Source: Tabrizicola sp.
Lineage (GTDB): Bacteria > Pseudomonadota > Alphaproteobacteria > Rhodobacterales > Rhodobacteraceae
NCBI RefSeq assembly: GCF_030694085.1
Contig: NZ_JAUXZE010000073.1
Location: 62,001 to 126,000, forward strand
Length of the DNA stretch: 64,000 nucleotides
Direction of reading: 5' to 3'
Part shown: piece after piece, positions 1 to 9,724 of the stretch
How positions within the stretch are numbered: position 1 is the first letter of the stretch
Layout of the letters: every line of letters starts with the position of its first letter
The notes under the pieces: generated by a model
Told to the model about the DNA's origin: nothing
The model's input: only the letters and a program-made list of their open reading frames with translations
Databases searched by the model: none
Translations under genes and position numbers: made by a program

Positions 1-696
1 CTGGGCGCCAGCGCCTTCAACGCGCCGCAGGTCATCATGTCCGAAGCCGCCCGCAACATGGTGGCCGAGCGCGGGCAGGAAGACTGGGACAGCGAATTCC
101 AGCGCTTTCCGCGCCTGTTCCAGGGCCATGAATCGATCCCCGGCCTGACCTGGCCGACCACGACCTTCAACGGCAAGATGTCGGTCTGGCTGGGCAAGCG
201 GCGGGTCGATCTTCTGCAACTGGGCCGCGCCCATACCGCCGGGGACGCGGTGATCCATGTGCCCGATGCGAACGTGATGTTCACCGGCGACATCGTCGAG
301 GCCCATTCCGCCTGCTACTGCGGTGACGGCCATTTCGCCGACTGGGGCACCACGTTGGAAGCGATCCGCGCCTATGACCTTGACGCCATCGCCCCCGGTC
401 GCGGGGATGCCGTTGTCGGGCGCGCTGCGGTCAACGCAGCACTGGATCGCACCAAGGATTTCGTGGAAAGCACCTACCGGCCCGTCGCCCGCATCGCCGC
501 GCGCAACGGCAGTCTCAAGGAAGCCTGGGACGCCTGTCGCGCCGAATGTGACCCCAAGTTCAAGGACTATGCGATCTACGAACATTGCCTGCCCTTCAAC
601 GTCGCCCGCGCCTATGACGAGGCGCGCGGGATCAGCCACCCCCGGATCTGGACCGCGCAGCGCGACCTGGAGATGTGGGCGGCCTTGCAGGGCTGA
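1..696 (+). CDS. MBL-fold metallo-hydrolase, C-terminal part (5' end outside window)
   Basis: Frame +1 is open from base 1 (LGASAFNAPQVIMSEAA...); motifs GRAHTAGDAVIHVPDANVMFTGDIVE resemble an MBL-fold core. Confidence 0.85.
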   Translation: MGASAFNAPQVIMSEAARNMVAERGQEDWDSEFQRFPRLFQGHESIPGLTWPTTTFNGKMSVWLGKRRVDLLQLGRAHTAGDAVIHVPDANVMFTGDIVEAHSACYCGDGHFADWGTTLEAIRAYDLDAIAPGRGDAVVGRAAVNAALDRTKDFVESTYRPVARIAARNGSLKEAWDACRAECDPKFKDYAIYEHCLPFNVARAYDEARGISHPRIWTAQRDLEMWAALQG

Positions 697-717
697 ACGG
701 ACCATCGGGAGGAAGCC

Positions 718-2334
718 ATGACCGACCTCGTTGCCGAACGCTACCGGCTGGCGTTCCGCCTATATCCCTATGCCCGGTCGCCGGATCAGGATGCGCCTGC
801 ACCCGCGCGCCACAAGGTGATCATCGCGGGCGGCGGGCCCATCGGCCTGGCCACGGCGCTTGACCTTGGGCGGCGCGGCGTGCCGGTCGTGCTTCTGGAC
901 GACCACGAAGGCGCGGGTCTTGGCAGCCGGGCGCTGTGCTTTGCCAAGCGCACGCTGGAAATCTGCGACCGTCTGGGTGCTGCCGGGCCGATGCTGGACA
1001 AGGGGGTCCAGTGGAACGTCGGCAAGGTCTTCCACGACGACCGGCTCTTGTATGAATTCAACCTCTTGCCCGAGGGCGGCCATGCCTTCCCGGCCTTCAT
1101 CAACCTGCAGCAGCCCTGGTTCGAAAAGTTCCTGCACGACGCCATCCTTGCCGCGCAGGCCGAAGGTGCCCCGATCGAGCTGCGCGGCCGCAACCGCGTC
1201 GATGCCGTCACCCCTTCGGCGGACCACGTGACGCTGGACATCATGACGCCCGATGGCCCCTACCAGCTTCAGGCCGACTGGCTGATCGCCTGCGACGGCG
1301 CCCGCAGCCCCCTGCGCGGCATGCTGGGCCTGTCCTTCGACGGGCGGGTGTTCGAGGACAACTTCCTGATCGCCGACGTGAAGATGAAGGCCGATTTCCC
1401 GACCGAACGCTGGTTCTGGTTCGAGCCGCATTTCAAGTCGGGCGATTCTGCGCTGCTGCACAAGCAGCCCGACGACATCTGGCGCATCGACTTTCAACTG
1501 GGCTGGAACATCGACCGCGCCAAGGAACTTGAACCCGCGAATATCCGCGCCCGCGTCGATGCGATGCTGGGGCCGGACGTCGCCTATGAACTGGACTGGT
1601 GTTCGATCTACACCTTCCAATGCCGCCGGATGGACAGGTTCCGCCATGGCCGCGTGCTGTTTGCTGGCGACAGCGCCCATCAGGTCAGCCCGTTCGGCGC
1701 ACGCGGCGCGAACTCGGGGATTCAGGACGTGGACAACCTGGCCTGGAAACTGGCGCTGGTGCTGGACGGGACGGCACCGGACAGCCTGCTTGACAGCTAT
1801 GATGCGGAACGGGTTCACGGCGCGGACGAGAACATCCTGAACTCCACCCGCGCCACCGATTTCATCACGCCGAAGACCCCGGTGTCCAAGCTCTTCCGCA
1901 ACGCGGTGCTGACGCTGGCCGAGCATCTGCCCTTTGCCCGAACCGTCGTGAACTCGGGGCGGCTGTCGCTGCCCTGCACCTATGACGGATCGGCCTTGAA
2001 CGGCCCCGATCACCCGGACATGCCGCCGCGCACCCGCCCCGGCAGCCCCTGCCCGGATGCGCCGCTGGCCGGGGGGTGGCTCTTGCCCCATCTTGGGCGG
2101 GGCTTCACGCTTCTGTCCATCAACCAGACCGTCCCCGACAGCCTCTCTGCCCACGGCCTTACCGTGCCGCGCCTTGCCCTGGACGCCACGCCAGAGATTG
2201 CGGCCCGGTATCTGGGCAACGCCAAGGGCGCGGTCTACCTGATCCGCCCCGACCAGCACGTCGCCGCGCGGTGGGATCATTTCGACGAAAGCGCCATTGC
2301 GGCGGCGCTTGCCCGTGCCATCGGAAAGGTCTGA
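718..2334 (+). CDS. FAD-dependent aromatic monooxygenase (MhpA/PheA-like)
   Basis: IIAGGGPIGLATALDLGRRGVPVVLLD Rossmann motif; GRVLFAGDSAHQVSPFGARGANSGIQDVDNLAWKL. Confidence 0.92.
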   Translation: MTDLVAERYRLAFRLYPYARSPDQDAPAPARHKVIIAGGGPIGLATALDLGRRGVPVVLLDDHEGAGLGSRALCFAKRTLEICDRLGAAGPMLDKGVQWNVGKVFHDDRLLYEFNLLPEGGHAFPAFINLQQPWFEKFLHDAILAAQAEGAPIELRGRNRVDAVTPSADHVTLDIMTPDGPYQLQADWLIACDGARSPLRGMLGLSFDGRVFEDNFLIADVKMKADFPTERWFWFEPHFKSGDSALLHKQPDDIWRIDFQLGWNIDRAKELEPANIRARVDAMLGPDVAYELDWCSIYTFQCRRMDRFRHGRVLFAGDSAHQVSPFGARGANSGIQDVDNLAWKLALVLDGTAPDSLLDSYDAERVHGADENILNSTRATDFITPKTPVSKLFRNAVLTLAEHLPFARTVVNSGRLSLPCTYDGSALNGPDHPDMPPRTRPGSPCPDAPLAGGWLLPHLGRGFTLLSINQTVPDSLSAHGLTVPRLALDATPEIAARYLGNAKGAVYLIRPDQHVAARWDHFDESAIAAALARAIGKV

Positions 2335-2337
2335 CAC

Positions 2338-2538
2338 ATGCTGATCACCGCGCCGAACCTGACCAGGCCCGACGAAACCTACGAACGCCTGATCGCCATC
2401 CATGACGGGTTGACCGAGGCGGAAAGCCACGCCCTGAACGCGCGGCTGGTGCTGATCCTGATGAACCACATCGGCGATCATCAGGTGCTGGACCAGGCCC
2501 TTCGTCTGGCGCGCGACCCGTCCCGTGCGCCGGACTGA
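2338..2538 (+). CDS. DUF2783-like small protein
   Basis: 66 aa ORF 3 bp after the monooxygenase; MLITAPNLTRPDETYERLIAIHDGLTEAESHALNARLVLILMNHIGD. Confidence 0.8.
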   Translation: MLITAPNLTRPDETYERLIAIHDGLTEAESHALNARLVLILMNHIGDHQVLDQALRLARDPSRAPD

Positions 2539-2551
2539 TCCTTGCCGGGCC

Positions 2552-3349
2552 TCAGACGTTCAGGGTGACGCTGCCGAAGGCGCCGAAATCGGCATGGAAG
2601 CGACTACCCGGCGTCGCCTCGACCGGGCGGATGAAGCTGCCGGACAGCAGGACTTCTCCGGCGCTGATCCCCTGGCCATAGCGGGCCAGGCGGTGCACCA
2701 GCCACAGGATCCCGGTCACCGGATCGTTCAGGACCCCGGCACCAAGTCCGGTTTCCTCGACCACCCCATCACGGGCCACGATGGCCCCGACCCAGCGCAG
2801 ATCAAAGGCATCGACGGCATGGCGCTGTTGCCCCAGCACGATCCCCGCATTGGCGGCATTGTCGCTGATGGTGTCGGTGATGATGCGGGCCTTGCCACTT
2901 GCCGGGTCCACGCGCTGAATCCGGGTATCCAGGATTTCCAGACTGGGGGCAACGTAATCGGTCGCGGCCAGAACCTCGTCCCGTGTCACCCCTGCCCCCC
3001 TCAGCGGGGCTTTCATGACAAAGGCGATTTCCGCCTCGATCCGCGGCTGGATGAACCGGCCCGGAGGGATGGTTGCGCCGTCGGGAAACAGCATGTCATC
3101 CAGCAGAACCCCCGAATCCGGCGTGTCGATGTTCAGCGCCTGCTGCATCGCGCGGCTGGTCAGGCCGATCTTCCAGCCGATCACCCGTGCCCCCGCCGCA
3201 CGCTTCAGCGCAACCAGCGCCGCCTGCACCGCATAGGCCTCGTCCAGGGTCATCCCGGGATGGCGCAGCGACAGAAGCCCGCACTGGCGGCCGGTCCGTT
3301 CCGCCTGATACAGGTCCGCCGCCGCCGCATGGATCTGCTCTGGCGTCAT
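2552..3349 (-). CDS. hpaH: 2-oxo-hept-4-ene-1,7-dioate hydratase (HpaH-like)
   Basis: IGWKIGLTSRAMQQALNIDTPDSGVLLDDMLF and IEAEIAFVMKAPLRG are family-typical; ATG at 3349 overlaps the upstream gene stop by 4 bp. Confidence 0.85.
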   Translation of the reverse strand: MTPEQIHAAAADLYQAERTGRQCGLLSLRHPGMTLDEAYAVQAALVALKRAAGARVIGWKIGLTSRAMQQALNIDTPDSGVLLDDMLFPDGATIPPGRFIQPRIEAEIAFVMKAPLRGAGVTRDEVLAATDYVAPSLEILDTRIQRVDPASGKARIITDTISDNAANAGIVLGQQRHAVDAFDLRWVGAIVARDGVVEETGLGAGVLNDPVTGILWLVHRLARYGQGISAGEVLLSGSFIRPVEATPGSRFHADFGAFGSVTLNV

Positions 3350-4215
3350 TCGTCGGCCACTCCGTTCCGCAAGGTTCCGATCCCCGGCACCTCGACCTCG
3401 ACCACATCGCCGGGCTGCAGCCAGACTGGCGGATCGAACCGCGCGCCCGCGCCCGTGGGCGTCCCGGTCACGATGATGTCGCCGGGCACCAGCGTGGTAA
3501 AGGTCGAGATATAGGCGATCTGCCGCGCCACCGGGAAGAGCATCCGCCCGGTCCGGTCCTGCTGGCGCAGCGCGCCGTTCACGCGGGTCTCCAGCGCCAC
3601 ATCGACGATCTGCGACGGGTCGCGCCAAGGCACCAACCAAGGCCCCAAGGCGCCCGAGCGGTCCCAGTTCTTGCCTTGCGTCACGTTGAACTTGGCGTGC
3701 CGCACCCAGTCGCGGATCGTGCCTTCGTTGCACAGCGTCAGCCCGGCGATATGCGACAGCGCCGCGCTTTCGGGGATGCGGCGCCCCCCCTTGCCGATGA
3801 TCACGGCGATTTCGCCTTCATAGTCCAGTTGCGGGCTTTCCGGGGGCCGGATCAAGGGCTGGCCATGGCCGGTAAAGCTGCGGGCAAAGCGCGGGAACAG
3901 CGACATGTTGGGCGGCGCGTCCTGCCCGTCCCTGTATTCGGCGTTGCGGTCGGGAAAGTTCACGCCCACGCAGATGATCTTTTCCGGGTCCGGCACCGGG
4001 ATGTCATAGGTGAACGACCCCTCGGCATGGCTGGCCGTCCGGCCTGCCCCCGCCGCCAGAACCTGACCGATCGCCCCGGCCTCGATCACCCGGCGCAGGG
4101 TCCGCCATTGCGGAAACTCGGGCGACAGCGCCAGAACGCCCCCTTTGGCGGTCACGCCCCAGAACTGCGTGCCATGGGCGGTGAAGGTGACAAGGTTCAT
4201 CCCGGCCCCCGTCAT
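3346..4215 (-). CDS. Fumarylacetoacetate hydrolase family protein (HpaG-like isomerase/decarboxylase)
   Basis: FAH motifs IICVGVNFPDRNAEYRD, LDYEGEIAVIIGKGGRRI, GDIIVTGTPTGAGA; start could be the internal ATG at 4200. Confidence 0.88.
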   Translation of the reverse strand: MTGAGMNLVTFTAHGTQFWGVTAKGGVLALSPEFPQWRTLRRVIEAGAIGQVLAAGAGRTASHAEGSFTYDIPVPDPEKIICVGVNFPDRNAEYRDGQDAPPNMSLFPRFARSFTGHGQPLIRPPESPQLDYEGEIAVIIGKGGRRIPESAALSHIAGLTLCNEGTIRDWVRHAKFNVTQGKNWDRSGALGPWLVPWRDPSQIVDVALETRVNGALRQQDRTGRMLFPVARQIAYISTFTTLVPGDIIVTGTPTGAGARFDPPVWLQPGDVVEVEVPGIGTLRNGVADE

Positions 4216-5192
4216 GGCGCGATGATCGGGCTGGCCTTGAGGTCGCTTTCCACCGGCGCGGCCCCGTCAAACACCGAGCCCAACTCGAACCACGACCGCG
4301 GCGCCGGCGCGCCCCACAGGGTCTGGCGCTGCGGGTCCTTCAGGTCCCATTTGATCGGCTCCAGATCCGGGTCGCAGGTCTGGTAGTCGCTGCAATAGAT
4401 CTCGGTCCGGTGCCCGCCCTGGTCGCGGATATACAGGAAGAAGGCGTTCGAGATGCCATGCCGCCCCGGCCCGCGTTCGATATTTGCAAGATAGCCGGTG
4501 GTCGACATCAGGTCCAAAAGGTCGATGATGTTCAGCGGCGTCGGCACCCAGAAGGCGGTATGGTGCAGGCGCGGGCCGGTGCCGTTGGTAAAGGCGATGT
4601 CATGCACGCCGCCCTTGCGATGCATCCAGGCCGCCCAGGTGCGCCCGGTTTCCTCGTCGGCGGTGTATTCGGTCACGCGAAAGCCCATGTCGCCATAAAA
4701 GGCCACCGCCTGATCGACGTTCGACGCGAACAGGTTGAAATGGTCGATCCGCAAGGGCTTTACGCCACCATAAAGCTTGTACTGCTGATGGATCGGCTCC
4801 AGCCGGTCCATCCGGGCATAGAACTCCAGCGGCACGCCCCAGGGGTCGCGTGTGGCAAGCACACGCCCCATGAAGGGCCGTTCGATCCAGTCCACCGGCA
4901 GGCCGCGCCCGGCGAACCAATGCGCGGCGCGGTCCAGGTCGTCCTCGGACCAGACCTTGAAGCCCAGCACACCGACCGAAGCCGCCTCGGCCCGCCGCAG
5001 GATCATCGAATGGTGGCCGCGCTCCTCCATCGCGCGAAGATAGAGGCTGTCCTTGTCTTCATGCGTGACCCGCAAGCCCAGCGTGTCGACGTAATAGGCG
5101 CGGCTCCAGGCCAGGTCGGTGACCCGCAGTTCGACATGGCTTAGCCGGACGATGTTGAAGGGCGGGTTCAGGTTCGCGGCGGGAAGGGGCAT
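4212..5192 (-). CDS. hpaD: VOC-type extradiol 3,4-dihydroxyphenylacetate 2,3-dioxygenase
   Basis: Two VOC domains; candidate metal ligands in LRIDHFN, LHHTAFW, TEIYCSDY; IERGPGRHGISNAFFLYIRD resembles HPCD-type dioxygenases; ATG at 5192. Confidence 0.85.
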   Translation of the reverse strand: MPLPAANLNPPFNIVRLSHVELRVTDLAWSRAYYVDTLGLRVTHEDKDSLYLRAMEERGHHSMILRRAEAASVGVLGFKVWSEDDLDRAAHWFAGRGLPVDWIERPFMGRVLATRDPWGVPLEFYARMDRLEPIHQQYKLYGGVKPLRIDHFNLFASNVDQAVAFYGDMGFRVTEYTADEETGRTWAAWMHRKGGVHDIAFTNGTGPRLHHTAFWVPTPLNIIDLLDLMSTTGYLANIERGPGRHGISNAFFLYIRDQGGHRTEIYCSDYQTCDPDLEPIKWDLKDPQRQTLWGAPAPRSWFELGSVFDGAAPVESDLKASPIIAP

Positions 5193-5244
5193 CGGGGCCT
5201 CGCTGGACTGGAAAGGGGACGATGGACGGGTTCGGACGGGCCGC

Positions 5245-5561
5245 TCAGGCACCCAGCCGCTGTATCTTGTGCTGGCCAAGGGCAAAGGCCACGTTCTTCT
5301 GTTCCATGTAGAATTCAAACGACCAGTCGCCGCCGTCGCGCCCGATGCCGCTGGCCTTGACCCCGCCGAAGGGGGTGGGCAGGTGGCGGACGTTCTCGCT
5401 GTTCACCCAGATCATCCCGGCCTCCAGCGCGTTGGAAAAGCGCAGGGCGCGGGTCAGGTCATTGGTCCAGACATATCCGGCAGCCCATATTGCACCCCGT
5501 CGGCGATCGACAGCGCCTCCTCCTCGCCCTTGAACCGGATCGAGGTCAGGAAGGGGCCGAA
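5245..5561 (-). pseudogene. hpaE: 3'-terminal remnant of 5-carboxymethyl-2-hydroxymuconate semialdehyde dehydrogenase (HpaE-like), frameshifted
   Basis: ALDH C-terminus GYVWTNDLTRALRFSNALEAGMIWVNSENVRHLPTPFGGVKASGIGRDGG; the upstream part FGPFLTSIRFKGEEEALSIADGVQYGL is in another frame; homology stops at about 5561. Confidence 0.85.
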
Positions 5562-5902
5562 CCTGGGGGCGCGTGCTGCGTGTCCTGCACGAGCAGGGGC
5601 CGCTTGAGCTTGGCCAGCTTGCCACCGAATCCTGCCTCTTGCAGTCCAGCCTGACCCGGATGATCCAGCCGCTCGAGGACGAAGGCCTGGTCGCCCGCCA
5701 CACCCCACCAGAGGATCGCCGCAAGACCGTGCTTGGGATCACCGAAGCCGGTGTCGCGCTGATCCAGCGTCATTCGGCCGAAAGCGCCGCCATCTTCGCC
5801 CGGATCGACGCCGAATTCGGGGCCGAGCGGGTCGAACAGTTGCTGGACCTGCTGGAGGACCTTCAGCGTCTGGACCTGCGCCAGACCAGCACGGCGTCCT
5901 GA
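5562..5902 (+). pseudogene. hpaR: 5'-truncated MarR-family regulator (HpaR-like)
   Basis: TWGRVLRVLHEQGPLELGQLATESCLLQSSLTRMIQPLEDEGLVARHTPPEDRRKTVLGITEAG resembles HpaR from EQQWR(I/V)xRxL onward; the N-terminal ~45 residues are missing. Confidence 0.8.
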
Positions 5903-5917
5903 TCCTGGCCAGCCCTG

Positions 5918-7156
5918 TCACCCCGGCTGCGCGCCCAGGGTTCCGTCGGCGATCCAGCCGTCGAAGATTTCCAGAACCGTCCGGCAGAAGGCATCGTCGT
6001 TAATGTGCGCGTCGATCTCGGACAGGGTGACGGGCGGCCGGATGACGGCCCGGACCTCGGCGATCACCGCGCGCAGCGCCTCAGGGTCATGGAACGCCTC
6101 GCCGGGGCGGTCCCAAGCTTCGATCCCCTGCAAGGGCATCACGAAATGCACGGGTCCCTTGGCCCCTGCCAGACGCGCACCGATGTCGCGGATCAGCGCC
6201 AACCGTTCCTCGGTCGAAAAGCCGGCGGACTTGATCAGGCGATTGTGGGCGTGGAACGGACGGTCGGCATAGGCCGGAGGCACCTCTTGCCAGCCGGCAA
6301 GGTCGAAGATGTCGGTGCAGCCCGGCGCCACGATCTGCGGGATCCCGCGCTGCCCCGCATTGGTCAGGCGGTCAGCCCCGGCATGCGCCACCGAGCCCAC
6401 CATCAGGTTGCCCAGTTCGGGCAGCGAAAAGTCCATCACGCAGACGAAATGCCCGTCCCGCGCCAGCGCCTCGAAGGCCATGCCGCCCATGCCGGTGGTG
6501 TGAAACACCGCAACGTCGAACCCCCGCGCCTCCAGCGGGGCCTTGAGCCGCGTCATGTAGCTCAGGCAGGATGACCCAAGGCTGGTCATGCCGATCAGCG
6601 GGCGGTCGCGGCGCAGGGGCATCGCCCCCATTGCCGCGCCCCAGACCGCCCCTGCCGCCTGCGCCAGCGAGGCCTGGCAGATCGCGTTCAGCCCGTAAAG
6701 CCCGCCCGCCCAAAGGATCATCTGGATGTCGGGGGCAAGCCGGTCCGGCGGGATCAGCGGCGAAAAGCTGACGGTCGAGACCACGTATTTCGGCACGCCA
6801 AGCGGCAGAGCCTGCGCGCAGTCCAGGACCAGGTCGGTCCCCAGCGTCCCGCCCAGCCCGATCATCGCATCAATCCGGCCTTCCGCGTGCAGCCGGGCGG
6901 TCAGCAAAGCCGCCCCCCGCGCCATGATCTGCATCCCCGAGTTTTCGTCGCCCGACGCGATCACCTGGGCAATTGTCGATCCTGCCGCCGCCGCGACATC
7001 ATGTTTTGACAGATCGGTCGGTTTTTCAGGGTCGCCCAGAACGCTGACGTCCATCGTCAGAACCGCGCCGCCCAGATCCCGGATCCTCTCGGCCACAAAG
7101 CGCAGTTCGGCGTCCTTGGTGTCATAGGTGCCGATCAGCAGAATGGTCTTGGTCAT
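5918..7156 (-). CDS. Tm-1-like ATP-binding domain protein (UPF0261)
   Basis: MTKTILLIGTYDTKDAELRFVAERIRDLGG; IGLGGTLGTDLVLDCAQALPLGVPKYVVSTVSFSPLIPPD. Confidence 0.9.
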   Translation of the reverse strand: MTKTILLIGTYDTKDAELRFVAERIRDLGGAVLTMDVSVLGDPEKPTDLSKHDVAAAAGSTIAQVIASGDENSGMQIMARGAALLTARLHAEGRIDAMIGLGGTLGTDLVLDCAQALPLGVPKYVVSTVSFSPLIPPDRLAPDIQMILWAGGLYGLNAICQASLAQAAGAVWGAAMGAMPLRRDRPLIGMTSLGSSCLSYMTRLKAPLEARGFDVAVFHTTGMGGMAFEALARDGHFVCVMDFSLPELGNLMVGSVAHAGADRLTNAGQRGIPQIVAPGCTDIFDLAGWQEVPPAYADRPFHAHNRLIKSAGFSTEERLALIRDIGARLAGAKGPVHFVMPLQGIEAWDRPGEAFHDPEALRAVIAEVRAVIRPPVTLSEIDAHINDDAFCRTVLEIFDGWIADGTLGAQPG

Positions 7157-7166
7157 GGTCGTCTCC

Positions 7167-9623
7167 TCAGCCTCGCATGATCGTGCCTGCCGGATCGTAG
7201 AATGGCGCAAGCTGCGCATCGACCGGATAGTGCTGCCCGGCGATCTGCACGGCAAAGCCGCCCGCGTCGATCCAGTCGCGCGTCACACCCGCCGCGCGGT
7301 GCAGCGTCGCCAGCCCCACCATCGCGCCCAGCCGCCACCCCCACCCGCCCGAGGTCACATGGCCGACCAGCGCGCCGTCCTTCCAGATCGGCTCGTTGTG
7401 GATCAGGTAGGGACCGGCTTCCGCCGTCGCACCGGGAACGCGGATCGCCACCATGCGGTCGCGTGTCGCGGCGCCGAATTCGGCCTTCTGCGCCAGCAAG
7501 GCCGCGCGCCCGACGAACTCTCCCTTGTCCAGCGCGACGGCAAAGCCAAGTCCGGTTTCGAACGGCGTGTCCTCCTCGGCGATGTCGTGGCCAAAGTGGC
7601 GGAACCCTTTCTCCAGCCGACAGGCCCCCAACGCGAACATCCCGGCATGGCGCAGCCCCTGCGCCGCCCCCTGCCGCAGCAATGCCTCGTAGACATGGGC
7701 GGTGAATTCCACCGGGATCAGCAGCTCATACCCCAGCTCGCCAAGGAACGACCGCCGGATCGCCCAGACCCGGGCATGGGCCAGATCGATCTCGCGCGCG
7801 GCCCCGAAGGGAAAGGCGGCGTTGGACAGATCATCGCCCGACAGGGCCTGCAAGATCGCGCGCGACGCCGGGCCGTGCAGCGTCAAAAGACCATAGGCCC
7901 CGGTTGCGTCAAAGATCTCGAACCGCCAGTCCGGGTCGGCATGCGCCCGGATATGGGCCTGGTCGCGGGTCTGGCTGGGATGGCCGGTGACGACCATGAA
8001 CTGCTGATCCGCGATGCGGGTGACGGTCACATCCGCCTCGATCCCGCCCTTGTGGTTCAGGAACTGCGTGTAGACCGAGGTTCCGACCGGCACATCCATC
8101 CGCGCGCCTGACACCCGGTCAAGCGCCCGCACTGCATCCGGCCCCTGCACCAGGATCTTGCCATACATCGACTGGTCCAGAAGCACCGCCGCATCGCGGG
8201 CGGCCAGACATTCGTCGCGCACCAGACCCGACCAGTCCTGCCAGCCCAGCGAGGGCCGGTCAGGCCAGCCCTTGCCCGTCGGGTCGAAATACATCGGCAC
8301 TTCCCAACCGATGCGCTCGGCCAGCGTCGCCCCCGCTGCGACCAGCCTGTCATGCAACGGCACCCGCCTGATGCCACGCGCGCTTTGCACCTGCCGCCCC
8401 GGCCATTGCAGCCCGTAGTGAAAGCCGATCGACTCTGCCGCCCGTTCGGCATTGTAGGCGGCGTTGCGCTGGAAGGGATGCGCGCGGGCCGCCAGCAGGG
8501 ACCCCACGGCGCGCACGGGTTCCCCCTTGGCGATCCAGTGCGCCATGGTCAGCCCGAACCCGCCAGAGTTCAGGATGCCGTTGGAATTCAACCCCGCCGC
8601 GATGAACAGCCCCGGCATTTCGGGCGCCGGTCCCAGATAGGGGCGGCCATCGGGCGTAAAGCTTTCCGGCCCGTTGAAGAAGGTCTGGATGCCGGTCTCG
8701 GCCAGCAGCGGAAAGCGCGCGAACATCAGTTCCAGCAAGGGTTCGACGTGTTCCATGTCGAAGGGCAGCTCGTCGAACTCGAACTCTGGCGGTATTCCGC
8801 CCTGCCCCCAGGCCTTGCCCTGCGCCTCGAAGCCGCCGACCAGAAGCTTGCCCGCATCCTCCTTGGTGTAGATCCGCTCCTCCGCGACAACCAGCGCCGG
8901 CGCGGATCGCGCCAGACCCGACAGCGGCTCGGTGACGATGTAGAAATGCTCGGTCGCGTGCAGCGGCACCGTGACGCCGTGGTCGGCGGCGAAACGGGCG
9001 CTCCACATCCCGCCCGCAAGCAGGACCTTGTCCGTCGCGATCACCCCCTGCGCGGTTTGCACGCCGCAGACCCGGCCCTTGGCCGTCAGGATCCGCAGCG
9101 CCGGGGTATTCTCGAAGATCAGCGCACCGCGTGCCCTGGCCCCCTTGGCCAGCGCCTGCGTCACGTCCAGGGGGTTCACCTGTCCGTTCGACGGCACATG
9201 GAACCCGCCGCGCACGTCGGACACCTCGACAATGGGGCAAAGCTCGAGGATAGCGTCGCGGTCCAGAAGCCGCGCCTCGACCTCCATCCGCTTGGCATGG
9301 TCGGCCTGCCGCAAAAGCTGTTCCCAGCGCACGTCGGACAACGCCAGATGCAGCGTGCCGTTCTGCTTGTAACCCGTGGCCTGCCCGGTCTCGACCTCAA
9401 GCTCGGTGAACAGCCGCGCGGTGTATTTCGACAGGTCGGTCTGCGCCCCGCTTTCGCGCAGCTGCCCGACAATCCCCGCCGCATGCCAGGTTGTGCCAGA
9501 GGCCAGTTGCTTGCGCTCCAGCAGCACCGGCCCCTCAACCCCCAGCTTCGCCAGATGGTAAAGCGTCGAGACGCCGATGATGCCGCCGCCGATGATGACG
9601 ACCGGGGCCGAGGTGGGAAGCAT
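7167..9623 (-). CDS. FAD-dependent oxidoreductase with C-terminal GcvT-type domain (dimethylglycine/sarcosine dehydrogenase-like)
   Basis: PVVIIGGGIIGVSTLYHLAKLGVEGPVLLERKQLASGTTWHAAGIVG; C-terminal aminomethyltransferase-like region. Confidence 0.9.
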   Translation of the reverse strand: MLPTSAPVVIIGGGIIGVSTLYHLAKLGVEGPVLLERKQLASGTTWHAAGIVGQLRESGAQTDLSKYTARLFTELEVETGQATGYKQNGTLHLALSDVRWEQLLRQADHAKRMEVEARLLDRDAILELCPIVEVSDVRGGFHVPSNGQVNPLDVTQALAKGARARGALIFENTPALRILTAKGRVCGVQTAQGVIATDKVLLAGGMWSARFAADHGVTVPLHATEHFYIVTEPLSGLARSAPALVVAEERIYTKEDAGKLLVGGFEAQGKAWGQGGIPPEFEFDELPFDMEHVEPLLELMFARFPLLAETGIQTFFNGPESFTPDGRPYLGPAPEMPGLFIAAGLNSNGILNSGGFGLTMAHWIAKGEPVRAVGSLLAARAHPFQRNAAYNAERAAESIGFHYGLQWPGRQVQSARGIRRVPLHDRLVAAGATLAERIGWEVPMYFDPTGKGWPDRPSLGWQDWSGLVRDECLAARDAAVLLDQSMYGKILVQGPDAVRALDRVSGARMDVPVGTSVYTQFLNHKGGIEADVTVTRIADQQFMVVTGHPSQTRDQAHIRAHADPDWRFEIFDATGAYGLLTLHGPASRAILQALSGDDLSNAAFPFGAAREIDLAHARVWAIRRSFLGELGYELLIPVEFTAHVYEALLRQGAAQGLRHAGMFALGACRLEKGFRHFGHDIAEEDTPFETGLGFAVALDKGEFVGRAALLAQKAEFGAATRDRMVAIRVPGATAEAGPYLIHNEPIWKDGALVGHVTSGGWGWRLGAMVGLATLHRAAGVTRDWIDAGGFAVQIAGQHYPVDAQLAPFYDPAGTIMRG

Positions 9624-9724
9624 CGCGGTCTCCTGATGGTTCAAATAATGGACCTTGTGGTTCTATTTATGATCCTATAACCTTGAGGCACCTGTCAATC
9701 CAGCCGCATCACAGGCACCGGAAG

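Noticed and set aside
760-2481. 573-aa minus-strand ORF
   Set aside because: Antisense shadow of the FAD monooxygenase; His/Val/Gln/Arg-rich composition typical of the reverse complement of a high-GC gene; no recognisable motifs.
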